Source: Pyxicephalus adspersus
Taxonomy: Eukaryota; Chordata; Amphibia; Anura; Pyxicephalidae
Reading direction: 5' to 3'
Length of the DNA stretch: 64,000 nt
Assembly (NCBI RefSeq): GCF_032062135.1
Contig: NC_092859.1
Coordinates: 29,067,965-29,131,964 of the forward strand
The position numbers were made by a program, and so were the translations under genes. The notes below the pieces were generated by a model. It was given only the letters and a program-made list of their open reading frames with translations. It was not told where the DNA came from and did not search any database. Shown here piece by piece: positions 22,531 through 34,125 of this stretch (the stretch's first letter is position 1; each line of letters starts with the position of its first letter).

Positions 22531-23585
22531 TAGGGGTATATATCTGATTCTGGGTTCTCTGTTACCTCTGTCTTCTGGATGGCAAGTCATGTCACTACTG
22601 CCTTCCTGGTAAAGTCCCGTGTAAACCAGAGCTGTGTTCTCTTGAGATTTTGGCATTATTCCCTTGAAGGACATTGATGTCATCCTCTCCTAGGAGCTGC
22701 AGATAAAAGATGGAGTAAACTATTTCTTCTTGGCCTATTAAGTGTAGATGATTTGGAAATGGTGAGGGGGGCCAGGCAATGTAACTGGGCCATCGGTTTT
22801 TGTGTGTGTTCTGCTTTAAGTTAATAGGTATAATACACATTTGAAAAATACTTTCCTTCTGAAGTTGCAGGTATAATAAGGACAGCTTATGATGACACAG
22901 GGTGGGCATGACTTGCCATAATAAGAGATATTCCCTCGCAGTGAGGGGGGATTATTCTGTTTTTTAACACTAATACCCTTCTGATTGCTAGTAGCGGCGT
23001 CTAAAAATACACACAGAGCACTATAGTTTATGAATTGCAAATATATTCCCACCCCCTGCTGTCACATCAGGAATCCTGAGTGAAGTCCTTTTCTTCAAGA
23101 AGACAGAGGAATGAGCTCTCCAACTGAAAAGGCTGTTTAGCTCCTTTGCTGATAACGATTATTTAATGGCTTAGCCGTTATGTATTAGGCACCGGGGTCT
23201 GAGCACTCGGTACTGGACAACAGAGCTGTCAATCAGCAGGTTGCTTGCAAATATCAGGAAATTAAAGAGCATTGTCACTGGTTATTGCACATTCAGTGGC
23301 AGTAGCACCATGAATACAATTTATTTTCCACTGACACAATAAATTGTGACATATTAAAGCATATCTACACCAAAGAACATAAAGTGTAATATATTGTGGC
23401 TTTAAAGTTCTTAGATGTGGCAGCTGCAATAGCATCCTGTAAGTAACATACTTCGTGGCCTACAATTGAACCCTCACTTATTGTACTGGATTCACTCTAG
23501 GGGAGGAAGTTAGTGTTTTCTGACCGCAGAACACCTCCTTCTCTCCCTTTCTCCATTTTATATGGGACATGTTCTTCAGTTCTTA
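22531..23585. other. Repeat-free DNA; possible conserved noncoding element at 23100-23420
   Basis: No gene. The stretch around 23100-23420 is complex and repeat-free (CTGATAACGATTATTTAATG, GTCAATCAGCAGGTTGCTTG) and is a reasonable candidate for cross-species conservation. Other parts are unremarkable. Confidence 0.3.
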
Positions 23586-23965
23586 CCAGCTGTCACAGAT
23601 CGGCAGAAAAGTTGATCTGAGACTTGCAGGTTTCTCACCTGCTCTCTAACATGCTCCTACTCAGCCGGCCTTCACCCAGCCTGCCTATCAGTTCTCCTAT
23701 GTAATTGTGCTGAGCGTGTCCCCCTGTGCCTGTGCAATAGGTCTATCTAAGCCAAGGTTCCAGTTCCCGTATTCCAGTACTCCAGTCTGCAGTGTCTTCT
23801 GGTCCTAACCCCAGCTTGACCTTGACTTCACTGCCTGCTTTGACCCTTGGTCTGTGCAAACTTTTACAGTTGGTGTCACCAGTTACAGCCCCCACACTCC
23901 AAGTACCAAGATGATAGGCATATACTAGAGACAGGCCAAGGGTCAGAGTCTTGTTTGGAGGGGGG
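23586..23965 (+). repeat. Dispersed repeat, LTR-like fragment
   Basis: The segment begins near CTGTCACAGATCGGCAG and continues with GCCTATCAGTTCTCCTATG, CCAGTACTCCAGTCTGCAG and CCTGCTTTGACCCTTGG. Such pyrimidine-rich TGACC/CTGACC text is familiar from LTR-like repeats of frogs. A right boundary and target duplication were not found. Confidence 0.4.
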
Positions 23966-24205
23966 AAACTCCTTTTGAGATGTTGTTGGTATCTAAGGTT
24001 CAAGAGATTCCCCCTCACTGTCTCACCTGCTGACCAAGTTTTACCAGATAGGAAGTGAAGGTAACAGCAGCACAAACAAAAATAAAAATGGTTTTCTTTA
24101 GTGAAGTAGGGAAAGGCTAGATACCCTCTCAGATATTATTTCTGTCTATATCATTGTTCATTTCTTACTCCTTGTCTGGTAAAACATGGTTAGTTTGATT
24201 GTAAA

Positions 24206-24950
24206 TAAGGAGTGTGTAAGGAACAGAGGGCAGAGGTCAGGAGTGTGTAAGCAACACAGTGTAGAGGTCAGGAGTGTGTATGGAACAAAGTGTAGAGGTC
24301 AGGAGTGTGTAGGGAACAAAGTATAGAGGTCAGGAGTGTGTAGGGAACAGAGTGTAGGGGTCAGGAGTGTGTAAGGAACAGAGTGCAGAGTTCAGGAATG
24401 TCTAAGGAACAAATAACAGAGATCAGGAGTGTCTAAGGAACAGAGTGCAGAGGTCAGGAGTGTGTAAGGAACAGAGTGGAGAGGTCAGGAATGTGTAGGA
24501 AACAGAGTGCAGAGGTCAGGAGTGTCTAAGGAACAGAGTACAGAGATCAGGAGTGTTTAAGGAACAGAGTGTAGAGGTCAGGAGTGTCTAAGGAACAGAG
24601 TGCAGAGGTCAGGAGTGTGTAAGGAACAGAGTGGAGAGGTCAGGAATTTGTAGGGAACAGAGTGCAGAGGTCAGGAGTGTCGAGGGAACAAAGTGTGGAG
24701 GTCAGGAGTGTTTAAGGAACAGAGTGTAGAGGTCAGGAGTGTGTAGGGAACAGAGTGTAGAGGTCAGGAGTGTGTAAGGAACAGAGTGTAGAGGTCAGGA
24801 GTGTTTGGGGAACAGAGTGTAGAGGTCAGGAGCGTGTAATGAACAGAGTGCAGAGGTCAGGAGTGTCTAAGGAACAGAGTGCAGAGGTCAGGAGTGTGCA
24901 GGGAACAGAGTGCAGAGGTCAGGAGTATGTAAGGGACAGGGAGTCGTAGG
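24206..24950. repeat. 31-bp minisatellite (GAGGTCAGGAGTGTGTAAGG family)
   Basis: About 24 copies of a 31-bp unit, GAGGTCAGGAGTGTGTAAGG followed by AACAGAGTGCA. Variable positions (GTGTAAGG / GTCTAAGG / GTGTAGGG) recur in a non-random order, suggesting duplication of multi-unit blocks. There are no unique spacers. The unit is unrelated to the 31-bp array at 14.9 kb despite the equal period. Confidence 0.95.
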
Positions 24951-25250
24951 GTATAATGGAGAACACACAGGTTAGAGGTGTACCAAGCACAAAGAGTAAA
25001 TGTCAGAAATGCATAATGAAGAGTGCAAGTATGAAAATCAGCTAAGGCACAAAGCTCAAAGGTCAGGAGTGAGTTATGCAGAGTGCAAGGGTCAGGGGTG
25101 AGTAGTGCGCAGATAATAGAGGTCAGAAATACATAAAGCCTAAAATGTAGGAGTCAAGAGTTGATAATGCACATAACACAGTGTTCAGGAACATGTTATC
25201 CATGTGTTGAGGTCCTAAGTGTGCAATGCATAGTGCAGGAGTAAAAATAC
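24951..25250. repeat. Degenerate edge of the 31-bp minisatellite
   Basis: Fading copies recognisable by GGTCAGGAGTGAG, GGTCAGGGGTGAGTAG and GAGGTCAGAAATACATA. Divergence grows to the right, as expected at the old edge of an array. Confidence 0.7.
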
Positions 25251-26574
25251 TTAACATACAGGGCTGTGCATACACAGTAAATCCAGAAATTACCTCCAAA
25301 TACATCTTTTGTACTTCACCAAAGACTTCTATAGGGCTGTGGCAATCAGAAAATTCTTGGGATTACAGTTTACAGAAACTGTTCCTTGATAATTGAAAGA
25401 TATTTATTCACCCTCAGAGAAAATAATTTCCCCTCTTACCTTTTGCTAACCAATTGTTGCCCATTCCATCTAGAGCCCTATGCATGTATGTCATGTTTTT
25501 GTTAATCCAGTTTATAGTTACCTTTTCCAGATGTCATCATGTTGATGGTCAAATTAAACACAGGTTCCCCTTTCTCTTTGGATCGATCTTCTCTTGGATA
25601 AGGCATCATTACTCTTTAAGTGCAGGACGACATGGTGAGGCACAGTATTTCTTCAGTCTTTGGGTTGAATGCAGCTGGGTGTCATTCAGCTTGATAACTG
25701 AGGACATCTAGTGGCTGAAAGGGATTATTGCAGGGTACGTGCTAAAATGAAGGTAAGAATTGTAGCCCTGGCTTAATTTTTTTAACCTCCTATTGTTGTT
25801 TTTCGAAAAAAAAGATTAACTCCTTTCATTTTATCCTTCTCGTTGACAACAATGCAGTTCAATAAAATTATGACATTTAGGATAGCTTCTAATTTTTGCT
25901 AAAATGTTGGCAAATCCAATTCTCCCAATTTTATTTGTTCCTAGACAGCAATCTCTTCTCCAAAGCACACAATGACATTTATAGGCATATAGTAACTGGA
26001 AACAACCAGCTAGATTTAGAGCGGTTACTAAGGGTTACTGTACTCTGCACATTACCACCCCATTTTGCAGCACATTCACCAAGTTTGCCAAGCAGGTTTC
26101 CTCCTACATGCAGGAAATACATCTGATTCTCCATACATTCTAGTGAGTTATTATCTACACCTGATATAAAATACTCAGCATGCATTAAGGGAAGTATATA
26201 ACATTCCATATCATTGAGGAAGGTAGATGCAGAAAGTATCAATTCTTTAGAAGGAACTGCAATCGGCCCATTATCTGCTAAATTTTTGTATGAGATCCCC
26301 AGCCCCTGTCGCCAGCTTAATCATTGTGATTGAGTCAGTTTATGGAAATTGTGGTATCAGAGGAATTAAACCGTGGACAGCATGGGACTGGAAGCATCTA
26401 GCTGTGAAAGTTCAGGCTATATGAGGAGCTTAAGAGATTAATGGAGAGATGCTTATTTTCTCGCCTGACCAGAAAATAACAGTTTAAATGTTCTCTGAAG
26501 ACAAAGCCAAATCATTTTTTGCATGACAGTATATAATAATAGATAGAATGCAGCCTTCTAAAGGGGTTTTATTG
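25251..26574. other. Repeat-free DNA; possible conserved noncoding element at 26240-26480
   Basis: No gene. The block 26240-26480 (CCATTATCTGCTAAATTTTT, CTTAATCATTGTGATTGAG, GAGATTAATGGAGAGATGC) is complex and repeat-free and looks like a conserved-element candidate. The rest holds nothing recognised. Confidence 0.3.
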
Positions 26575-27140
26575 GAAATATACTTAAAGCAAAAGTAAAC
26601 CTTAAAAATAAATATTTGCTGGCGTGCCAGTTCTTTATTGCAGAGGACAGACATCTGCCAAAAATTAAATTGCCTGTCATTTAGCAAACTTTTAATTAAA
26701 CTCACTTTGCGTTGCTTTTTTGCTGGTATCAGCGTTTTTACCCAATTCTTTTCTTCAATCAGGCCAGAATGAAGTAACCTCTGTGCATACACAGAATAAT
26801 TTATTCATTCCTCCTATTATGTGATTCTAACCCCACCTCCTAGATTGTAAGCTTTTCTGGGCAGGCTTCTTCCTTCCTCCTGTGTCATTGTCTGTATATG
26901 TCTGTCATTTGCAACCTCTATTTAATGTACAGCGCTGCATAATATGTTGGTGCTATATAAATCCTGTTTATTAATATTAATAATAATAATAATTATTATT
27001 ATTATTATTATTAATTCCTGGCAGCCAGTTGCAAACAGGCAGGTAAGTTTGTTGTATTATAAAAGGGACATCACCTGTAATAGATACCCTGCCTGCTTGT
27101 AATAGTTTGTTTTTTACCACTTTTTTATTCCACTTTAATA
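26575..27140. mobile_element. Possible MITE carrying a nested SINE-like repeat
   Basis: The left edge reads TTAAAGCAAAAGTAAACC and the right edge ATTCCACTTTAATAT, a loose inverted pair. GGCAGCCAGTTGCAAACAGG (about 27018) and CTGCCTGTCATTTAGC (about 26670) are repeat-like text I recall from frog MITEs. The SINE-like repeat at 26825-27013 would sit inside it. Ends and family are uncertain. Confidence 0.35.
26825..27013 (-). repeat. Dispersed repeat with CGCTGCATAATATGTTGG tail and (ATT)n
   Basis: The text TAGATTGTAAGCTTTTCTGG through GTACAGCGCTGCATAATATG and GGTGCTATATAAAT ends in an (AAT/ATT)n microsatellite at about 26973-27013. It matches, in reverse complement, the repeat at 63665-64000, including CTCCTGTGTCATTGTCTG and TTTGCAACCTCTATTTAATG. 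Strand is given relative to the 63.7-kb copy. Confidence 0.75.
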
Positions 27141-27249
27141 TAATGGATGGCCATTTTCATTACAACAGAGCACCACACAGATATAAAAGATTCACTTTGG
27201 TGCATTTTTGTATTATTTTAAAGATTATCACAAGGATTTATTTATTGCA

Positions 27250-27405
27250 AGCAGTGTAAGTTTCTTCATTGGACCTGGCATCATTCTTCCCTGTACACTA
27301 GAGTTCAGATAAATGAAAGGAACTGCAGCACAAGGCATTAATCTGAACTCTGCTGTATGGGGGATGAATGATGCCAGGTCCAATGAGGATACTTGTGCTG
27401 CAGTA
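27250..27405. repeat. Foldback (inverted repeat) of about 60-bp arms
   Basis: CATTGGACCTGGCATCATTC, with CTAGAGTTCAGAT further on, is mirrored by ATCTGAACTCTG and GAATGATGCCAGGTCCAATG. Arms of about 60 bp surround a loop of about 30 bases. It may be the core of a MITE; outer ends were not identified. Confidence 0.75.
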
Positions 27406-27462
27406 ATGCTGTAAAGCTGTAAAATAAAAATAAAAATCAGGCAAGATCAGAGTACATACTGC

Positions 27463-27578
27463 CCAATGAGTTGGATTTATTAAAGCTCTTCAAGACTGAA
27501 GAAGATCCAGCAAACCTGGAATATAATTCCTAAATAAATTTGCTATTATTTATATTTATTATATAAATCGGGTCCAAT
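27463..27578. mobile_element. Palindromic frog-type MITE (copy 2, internally deleted)
   Basis: The left end TTGGATTTATTAAAGCTC and the right end ATAAATCGGGTCCAATGA belong to the family at 21275-21470. GATCCAGCAAACCTGGAAT is retained. At 116 bp it is about half the usual length. Confidence 0.65.
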
Positions 27579-29104
27579 GACTCAAATTAATGGGGTGAAT
27601 GCCATGCTTACTATGGGCACTGTATCCTCAGATAGGCAATGGGCTCACACAAATTGTTATAGATGATGTGGGGCGTCGTTCAACCCATAAGAGGAGTAGG
27701 AGAGAATCACAGAGCAGTATGAGAATGGGGGCAGCTCTTGGTTGAAGTTTAGTATTACAGAGCTGCTTTTTTGTTTTCTGCCAGACAATAGATTTGTAAA
27801 CTATCAAATTCTCAGCATCACAGATGTTCATTGTAAAAAAAAAACTTTAGAAAATGTTGTTTTGAACAATACACATATAAATGTGTAAGGAGCCAGGATG
27901 AAGAAAGCTGTGAATGAGGAGATTGTGTGCAGTAAATGGATGCATGTTGCTCATGGTAGGATAGCAGCGAGAGGTGATGGGGGGACGAGGGCAGCCGATT
28001 GACGTGTTGTCATGGAAACTGCTCAACCTGAATGCATGGGTGCACAGGCTGCCTTGGCAGGTGCTTATAATGGTTTGGAGGAGGGAATAAAATTACATTT
28101 TCATGACAGTTACAGATTAGCTGAGCGGAGAAGCTTTTCCAAGATGATGGTTTTCTCTTTTCTTGTTTTTTTTTTTTTAACCTCACATTTTTTGAACCTT
28201 TTCCCTGAAGTCAATCATAGAACTTACGAAACTACCCTAATCAGATCAGAACCAGACAAACCGAGTGCAATCGCAGTAATTTATAGTAGTATTGTTCTAT
28301 GTATTATTTGTTGTTTTTAGCGGACACATGGAAACCAGAATTTGAAGAGGTATAGTGGGGCCTTTTTACAATACAATGTTTAGAAAATTAGAAGCATTGC
28401 TGGAACTCCTAAGAAAACATTTTACTAAATTCAGATTAGTAAGCAATGGTTTCTAATTGGTTACTGCAATCGGTCATTAGTTTTCCTAAACTTAATAATC
28501 AAAGATGTACAGGCCCTAAATTTTTGTTGTTGGAGGCATTATTTGTAACTCGGGCATACAGGTCTTTCATGTCCAGGTTTAGCCATTCCCTGTGTCAGAC
28601 CCACAACTAATACACAACTAATACCATATCCCAGTTACCCGATTCCTAAACTGACACCTCCCTCATAACTTCCAGGAACCTTCTTCTACATGAGCCCCTT
28701 ACATAACTTCCATCCCTATACCTCCATGAAATTCCTGCATGCACCATTCTATTCTCCAAAACCCCTCCCTCCTTTACACTACCCATTACACTACTATGAC
28801 TCTCCCCTTTCCATAGTACCGCAATAACATCCTATTTATGATCATCTGATTCTATCCCATATTCAGCGTCTATACCAAGAATTTACCTCCATCCAACACT
28901 AAATTTCCCCCCAATTCCCCCATTCAAACCCTCATAAACCAATGTAACAAACACTCCAAAACTGTAACCTTCACATATTCAACACCTTTTTCCCAAAATC
29001 CCCTTCTAACTATCCTAACTTTACAGCTATGTACGCTTTACAAAAATTCCTACAATATTATTAGTAACATGGCAGTTAAAGTGACACAAGGTAAGTGTAA
29101 TAAT
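27579..29104. other. No gene; contains a G-depleted block at 28600-29050
   Basis: 27579-28599 is ordinary unique DNA. From about 28600 to 29050 the plus strand is almost free of G and rich in C, A and T (for example CCAACACTAAATTTCCCCCC). No repeat family or reading frame was recognised for it. Confidence 0.5.
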
Positions 29105-29109
29105 TTGGG

Positions 29110-29300
29110 GTGGATTTTTATTATTACACAGTATTTTATATAGCGCCAACATATTACCCAGCGCTGCACATCATCCTGTCACTAGCTGTCCCTCAAGGGG
29201 GCTCACAATCTAAAATCTGAACCCTAGTCATATACTATTATTACAGTCTAAGATCAATTTTGGGGGGAAGCCAATTAACTGCATGTTTTTTTTTTTTGCA
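29110..29300 (-). repeat. SINE-like repeat tail, reverse orientation
   Basis: On the plus strand: TATAGCGCCAACATATTACC, CAGCGCTGCACATCATCCTG, AGCTGTCCCTCAAGGGG and GCTCACAATCTAAAATC. This is the reverse complement of the tail seen at 53400-53530 and 56410-56470. Confidence 0.65.
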
Positions 29301-32300
29301 TCTTAAGATGTGTAATTTTAGGTGTTGTTTGAGGAGGTGTTTGCTTCTAAGAGTCACTGTTGTAATGACTTATTTAGCCTTGTAAACAGTAGGCTCCTTT
29401 TGATATGGTTAGGAGTTATATGATCAAAACTATGTGTATTTTCCTACTTCTAAGTTGTCTAACCAAACTGGTCCTTACCTTTGTTTTGTTGCCACCTAAA
29501 TTGACCAGAGATGAAAGAGGAAGAATAGGATCATAGGCATGGTAGCAGTTGTTCCACCCCCTTCTATTTTCTTCCATCTGCATGGATAAGGATTACAATT
29601 GGCACAGAGATGCCATCCATTTCCATCACCTGGCATCAGATTAAAAACTGCCTACTAGGGCACCTTCTATTCTATTCATTTGCCTAAGTGGTTTTGGTTA
29701 CTCTAGTACTTTGACTTTATCTCTGGGTTACCCTTTTGCTGCTTTTAGAATTGGTCTTAACCACACTCTATACCTGGTGGCAACTGCATCAAGAACAATC
29801 ATGGAATCTTTGAAGGAAAGGTGCTGGTATGTAAGAGTTTATAAGTAGAAGTCATCCCATGGTCTGATATGACTAGCTCACAAGGGTTTCCAGTGACTGC
29901 AATAAGTTGTTTTATGCGATCATTCGCACAGCTGTAAAGCCTTTTTTTCCCCTGTAACGGTAAGCAATTCATCCCATATTGGCAGGGCAGGTCCATTTGT
30001 TTTCTGTTTCCCATGTCCCCAAGTGCCAGACTTTCTTTGTGTGAATTGAGTCTTCAAGCCATTATTTTTTCTTGTTCCTTTTTGTTAGTAGATTAAGCAC
30101 CTGTACAATTAGTGCCTCAGCGTGCAAATATAATGTATGCAGATGAGAACATTTACCATGGTGGGGTGATGAGAGCAAGAGAACTAGGCTGCCAATTTAT
30201 TTCTCTCTTTCCCCTGAAACTAGAAAAATATTTCAATGAGTGTGCAATAAAATGTATTATAATAAAGTTTACATAAAGTGATTTATGAACAAACAAAGAA
30301 TATGAATGCATCCAAAAAGCTAGCATTGGTCTCTGTAGAAAAGAACCATTAGCTATCAGTGACAGTGTCAGTAAATATCCTGCAAAGGTGAGCAAAGACA
30401 ACTCAAACGTTTTTTCACCCACTTAGGTAATATTAAGTCCGAGTAAGAAAGGGAAGAATGTAGACTTTATTAGTCCAAGTAAAAGACTATTGGAACTAAT
30501 AAAAAGGTGAGTATTTTTGGGGGGCAACGAGAAGCTATATTAGAGATTTAATTAGATTTAAAGTTTAGTTTAAGGGCAAATAAACTGTTCATCGGCAAAA
30601 TGTCATTGTTTATATGTAACACCTTTTTTTCTGTCCATTTATACAAATGGCAGTCAGTTTAAATATCTATTTGTCAGCAAAATCATAGCAGCATAAATTC
30701 ACCTTAATAAAATTGGCTTTCAAGGTTGGAGAGAAAGTCAAATGTCAGTAAAATTTCAACCAACTTTTTTTTTTTTTAATCTATTCCGACATTAATCTAT
30801 GCTGACTTTTCAAGTTATTTGCAAAGCCCTTGAACTTAGTGTTGTCACTAAAATTGATGAGGAGTTTAGGGGGGTCTGGAAACATTCCTGAAGAAAAAGA
30901 AAGTGCTGATCAGTTTTTCAATTCAAGTGAATAGAGATTTTGCTTACAAAATTAGGTTAATTACGGTACAATGACCATTCTGCACATCCTAAATTAATGA
31001 TGCTTACACATAGTTTTAAATGTATTTCATACAAAATTGAGAGCCACTCACAAAACAAGAAGAGTAATATTCTAAAGCCCCACTCTTGGATTGCTATTAT
31101 TATTAACTGTTACCTCTGAGAGATGATGGAGGTTCTATTATTGTCTTCCTCATGAAAAAGGTGCCATCAAGATTGTAAAAAATAAAACTAAAGATTGGAT
31201 AGTTTTGTTTGATTTAGAATCCTAAGGAGAGTGTGCCAGTTATCAATCCTGACTTCAGGCAGGACACCGGTCAGCCTTCATAGCAAATTATAGTCTGAAA
31301 TTATCTGGGAGAAAATAAAAGTAAATAACAGTGCACACGCACATGCAAGAACGGTAAACCTGTTGTATTCTCACAAATTCAGAGTACGGATTCAGATTCT
31401 TACAAATGCCCATTTCCAGCCAGTCCTCTTTACGTACCATGATCAAACCCGACACTTTCCAGATACGCCAATGACTGATCCTTGTTTGTACACGTAAATA
31501 AATTTCTGCCTTTTATGTTAGTTTCTCTTTTCTTCTGCCAAATCAATTTTAGAAGCTTCAGAGCTGTGACTCATAAAGTTGCAGAAGTTTATTTAGATAT
31601 TAGAATGTTGTGTTTGGAAAAACTAACCTATATACAATATGTTAACCTTACTTTTACAATTTTTTTGTCATATGACCAGAAAGTAGAAATCAATTTCTCT
31701 ACCCCTAAACAGGCCATACAGTTGATGATCATTTGAGAGATGACAAAAGAAGTGCTTTTTGTTTTAATTATATACTGGAAAAGAGAAATAGGAAGACAGC
31801 AATAGTGGATCTAACCTAGAACCCAACATACAAAGCTATTTACAAAAATATATAAAGTATATACATAATTTAATTGGTTGCAATAATGTGTAAAGTATAT
31901 ACCTCTAATTTCCACATTTTGGCAGACTTTACCCACCAAAGCACACCACTTCAGCATTGTGATAGATGTGATGTACTTCTTCACCAATATATTTGCCTGG
32001 TTTTCTTCCAGGTCCAGCCATCTTCACTGACTGGGTGGAGATATCATGATTCTCAGCAAAGGAATTACTGCTTCCTGGTATGCTGTATTCCAACCTGGAA
32101 GCCCACCACCGGGGTCACTTGGGCCATTTTATTACCCATCTACTACTGTTGCAGGTAAGCCTATGTTAAAAATGCTTCCCAACAGGGCATATGGTTCCGA
32201 ACTGGTAGTTCTGGCAGCCTTACTGGCAGGAAAGGAACAGAAGCCCAGACCTTGGACTAGAACAACCCTAGGTTTCATGGTTGGCACCTAAACTTTTATA

Positions 32301-33470
32301 GAGACACAAGAAGCATAAAAGACACATAAGGACAACATAATCAGTGGGTTAACCCAGATGCTGCCTGGCTGGCTAGAAAGCATGTCTTAAACCAAAAAGC
32401 CACACACCTGGCTCAAGCAAACACTTCTTTAGTATGCTTTAAAAAGTACTCACAACAATATACTCCATCTTCCCCAGGCAGTAATATGTAATATTATACC
32501 TGGTAAGAAACCTTTTCTAATACCAGAGATTATACACATAATCTTAATCTCAGTAAAGCTGCTGTGATACGTGTTTTGGCTGGAACCAACTGCCATGCTT
32601 ACACAGGCTGCAAGGTTCCAAATTACTATGCGCAGCATATGTTAAAAAGTGCAAAAACAAAAGAAATGGTGCAATAATTATTTTATAAAATAAGGGCAGA
32701 TATTTACAGATGAAAATTCAACAAGTCACCATTAAAATAATTTAGAACACAGCACAGAAAACCACAAAAAAGTGGAAAAGCCACTTTGGTATCAATACAG
32801 ATTGTTGGCAACCAGGCTCAGCATAACCTTTTAGTACATGAGATCCCCAAAAAACATAGGTTGCGTACAGAGGACCCAGGTTCATTCCTTCCTTTATTGT
32901 ACAAAATACCAGGAATTTCTACCATATGGCTTAATCATCAGGAACCTTATGATGTTGATGCTTGTGGTTTATAAATTTATTTGGCTTTAGTAGGACATAG
33001 AAAAAACACTTTACCACCAAAGTGTAAATGAGAATTATATTAAAATGTTGGCAGTGGTGCACTTGTGCACGGCTGTAAAACCTTGAAACACACCCTAAAA
33101 TTTTGAGTGTCATGTTGGACATTGAGTGCAGAGTATGAAATGTTTTTTCCTCACATTTTGCTTCCTCTTAATTGTTTTCTTTCCATGGGGTGCACAGGAT
33201 ATTGATACCTCTGAACCTAAACAGTTTAGTCTATAATTGGTACTGAATAACCCACAAATTTAGGGGGCATTCTGGCTCAGTGACCTCTCATAAAATCCAC
33301 TCCTTCAAGTTAGGGCACACAGCTAATTGTCTTTTGTCATTCATGTTAGGATTTCACTAATCATAGGAACACATTTTGATTGTATGTCATTTTATGTTTT
33401 CGGTCATTAGGGATTTTTTTTGGTTCCAATCAATATCTCTTGCTGCTAATGTAGTTCTGACCTGGGAAAT
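29301..33470. other. Unique AT-rich DNA, no gene seen
   Basis: About 4.2 kb without recognised repeats or coding segments. A CAGGTAAG motif at about 32153 looks like a splice donor, but no exon-like context supports it. Confidence 0.5.
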
Positions 33471-33710
33471 GAAAATAAACCTGTCAAATGAGACATTTGT
33501 AGGCCTGTATTACCCTTCTAAAAATACTAATTGATTTTCCATCAGTTATTGACCTGGAACAAGTAGGCAGGCCATATAAGTCAGAGAAATAAATCTTTAT
33601 TAATGTACTTATTTCTGGTCAGTGAAGTAGTGAAGCCCCAAAGTCAGTATGACTGCCACAGAACGATTATCTGTGGGAGTCAATGTTTCTTTATTGACAG
33701 GTTGGTTTCC
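33471..33710. mobile_element. MITE with AACCTGTCAA ends
   Basis: The left end GAAAATAAACCTGTCAA and the right end TTGACAGGTTGGTTTCC are inverse copies with few mismatches, and frame about 240 bp of non-coding sequence. No target duplication was read. Confidence 0.55.
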
Positions 33711-33898
33711 TTTGACTGTGACTATCCTAAAAGTTGTAAGCAAAAACATCAGCTATTTCAGTAGTTCTGTCAGCAGCTTAGTTTTTCCTGTTCCCACCTC
33801 CCAGCATCTCAGCTCACCCTGACCCCACGTTCAGCATTGCTTTGGCAGCTCGGCTTGCCCTGCATACCCCTCCAAATACTAACATTCAGCTCCCAACT

Positions 33899-34125
33899 TT
33901 GGGCCTGATTTATTAAAGCTCTCGAAAACTGGAGAGGATACACTTTCATCAGTGAAGCTGGGTGATCCAGCAAACCTGGAATAGATCTAGTCCATGATCC
34001 AAAACATCTTCCATTAAAGAGCAAATAACTTGAAGAAATCTATTCCAGATTTGCTGGATCACCCAGCTTCACTGATGAAAGTGTGTCCTCTGCAGCCTTA
34101 GAGAGCTTTAGTAAATCAGGCCCAA
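33899..34125. mobile_element. Palindromic frog-type MITE (copy 3, best preserved)
   Basis: The two halves are near-perfect reverse complements: TTGGGCCTGATTTATTAAAG with the inverse ending AAATCAGGCCCAA, and AGTGAAGCTGGGTGATCCAG with CTGGATCACCCAGCTTCACT. Nearly the whole 227 bp can fold into one long stem. Confidence 0.9.

Noticed and set aside
24206..24950. CRISPR-like array (31-bp repeats)
   Set aside because: Units are contiguous with no unique spacers, the host is eukaryotic, and no cas genes are present. It is a minisatellite.
28600..29050. Nuclear copy of mitochondrial DNA
   Set aside because: The G-poor composition fits, but no mitochondrial gene or tRNA text could be recognised. 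Left as an open composition anomaly.
32120..32165. Exon ending at a CAGGTAAG donor-like site
   Set aside because: The motif is common by chance, and the preceding frame has no recognised domain or acceptor.
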